From contig DAOUDD010000187.1 of the NCBI GenBank assembly GCA_034431765.1, positions 62,001 to 126,000 on the forward strand: 64,000 bases of DNA. The letters are read 5' to 3'. The stretch comes from DASYAN01 sp034431765. Its GTDB lineage: Bacteria; Chloroflexota; Ktedonobacteria; Ktedonobacterales; Ktedonobacteraceae. The notes under the pieces were generated by a model. It did no database searches and was not told where the DNA came from. It saw only the letters and a list, made by a program, of their open reading frames with translations. The position numbers and the translations under genes were made by a program. Positions 63,544 through 64,000 of the stretch are shown one piece after another (the stretch's first letter is position 1; each line of letters opens with the position of its first letter).

Positions 63544-64000
63544 GGCTTGAAGTATCCTCCTTAAAAAAAGGCCAGCACACGCCTAGACGAGTGCTGGACA
63601 AGCCCATTATTGAAAGTGCGTGCACTTATAGCACGTTATATATGTGTTTTCGAGCTGGTATGCTCCACTTTCCAGGGCAAAAAGACCAAAAGGGACAGCT
63701 ACAATAACAGAGGCTTACAATATTCCTGATAGTGTAACACCTGAAATTGCTAACGTCAAATACGTTCTGCTGTGCAGGGAATGCTTATTCTCACTTCCTC
63801 GTTTCTTTTAGCCTACAATGATGTTTCACAAATTATGGTGGGTATCGAGAGAGCGAGAGGGAGACAGACGTGGGGAAGCAATGGCAAAGATGAGGAGAGG
63901 CCTACGGCAGCGGGTACGGCCAGCCTAGCCCTATTTTTCGTGCCATAAATGGCTAGAGAGTGCATCAAGAAAATTGGAAGGTGCAAGCATAGGGCAAAGG
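63544..64000. other. guaB leader and edge region
   Basis: Contains the guaB attenuator-like hairpin (63563-63597). No protein-like reading frame is evident from about 63600 to the window end; a + strand stretch near 63830-63900 is purine-rich. Confidence 0.4.
63563..63597 (-). promoter_or_regulatory. Terminator-like hairpin directly before the guaB ribosome site
   Basis: Minus strand: stem CCAGCACTCG / CGTGTGCTGG (one T-T mismatch), 6-base loop, then CCTTTTTTT, which runs straight into AAGGAGG of guaB. Placement suggests leader attenuation; alternatively it ends an unseen upstream transcript. Confidence 0.7.

Noticed and set aside
63882..63929. Short basic + strand frame near the right edge (MAKMRRGLRQRVRPA)
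   Set aside because: No proper ribosome spacing or terminator; composition follows local purine bias.

Overview
The window looks like a chromosomal segment of a filamentous or spore-forming Chloroflexota bacterium of the Ktedonobacteria type. This is an inference from gene content: archaeal/Chloroflexi-style GT-C membrane proteins (the TIGR03663/Agl23 and DUF2298 families), MglA with roadblock proteins, DUF4388, DUF929, a small SWIM zinc-finger protein and many GT4 glycosyltransferases, alongside ordinary housekeeping genes. No rRNA, CRISPR array, transposase or phage block is visible.

Layout. 1-4.9 kb: + strand exopolysaccharide genes (O-antigen ligase cut by the window edge, GT4, GT2, GT4). 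5.0-8.5 kb: a NodB-like deacetylase, an orphan sugar-type ABC ATPase and a small lipoprotein. 8.5-16.5 kb: a minus-strand block of three large membrane proteins (DUF2298, then two Agl23-like paralogues). 16.8-25.1 kb: a ClpC-type ATPase, tRNA-Arg with two decayed tRNA-like relics, an ArsR regulator, aspS and a membrane PP2C phosphatase. 25.3-33.6 kb: an M20-peptidase-like protein without its catalytic residues, then a second exopolysaccharide block (GT4, polyprenyl-phosphate sugar transferase, GT4, Wzz-like protein, CpsD-like protein with a broken P-loop, membrane protein). 33.7-44.7 kb: acyl-CoA dehydrogenase, two-domain lipoprotein, Dus, SRPBCC protein, lepA and mnmA, with several long intergenic regions. 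45-50 kb: GT4, VirB11-like ATPase, histidine phosphatase and DUF929 protein. 50-56 kb: tRNA-Glu, moeA, a sigma-54 activator, a DUF4388 protein, tRNA-Ser and serS. 56-64 kb: a truncated TIM-barrel protein, UPF0060, DUF402, HAD and EamA proteins, an MglA plus two roadblock proteins module, an amidase and guaB.

Two surface-polysaccharide blocks supply the parts of a Wzy-type pathway: initiating sugar transferase, glycosyltransferases, polymerase/ligase, chain-length protein and a possible modifying deacetylase. The GT-C block may serve protein or lipid glycosylation. The most unusual material is between the genes: two compact transcription units that appear to encode very short peptides (18 and 29 residues), each with promoter-like boxes, a ribosome binding site and an intrinsic terminator; a terminator-like hairpin directly before the guaB ribosome binding site; a 51-bp tandem repeat abutting a promoter; and a promoter-terminator pair upstream of mnmA. 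Three intact genes (M20-like, CpsD-like, NodB-like) have lost residues their families normally need for catalysis or nucleotide binding. All assignments come from reading motifs; no database search was run.
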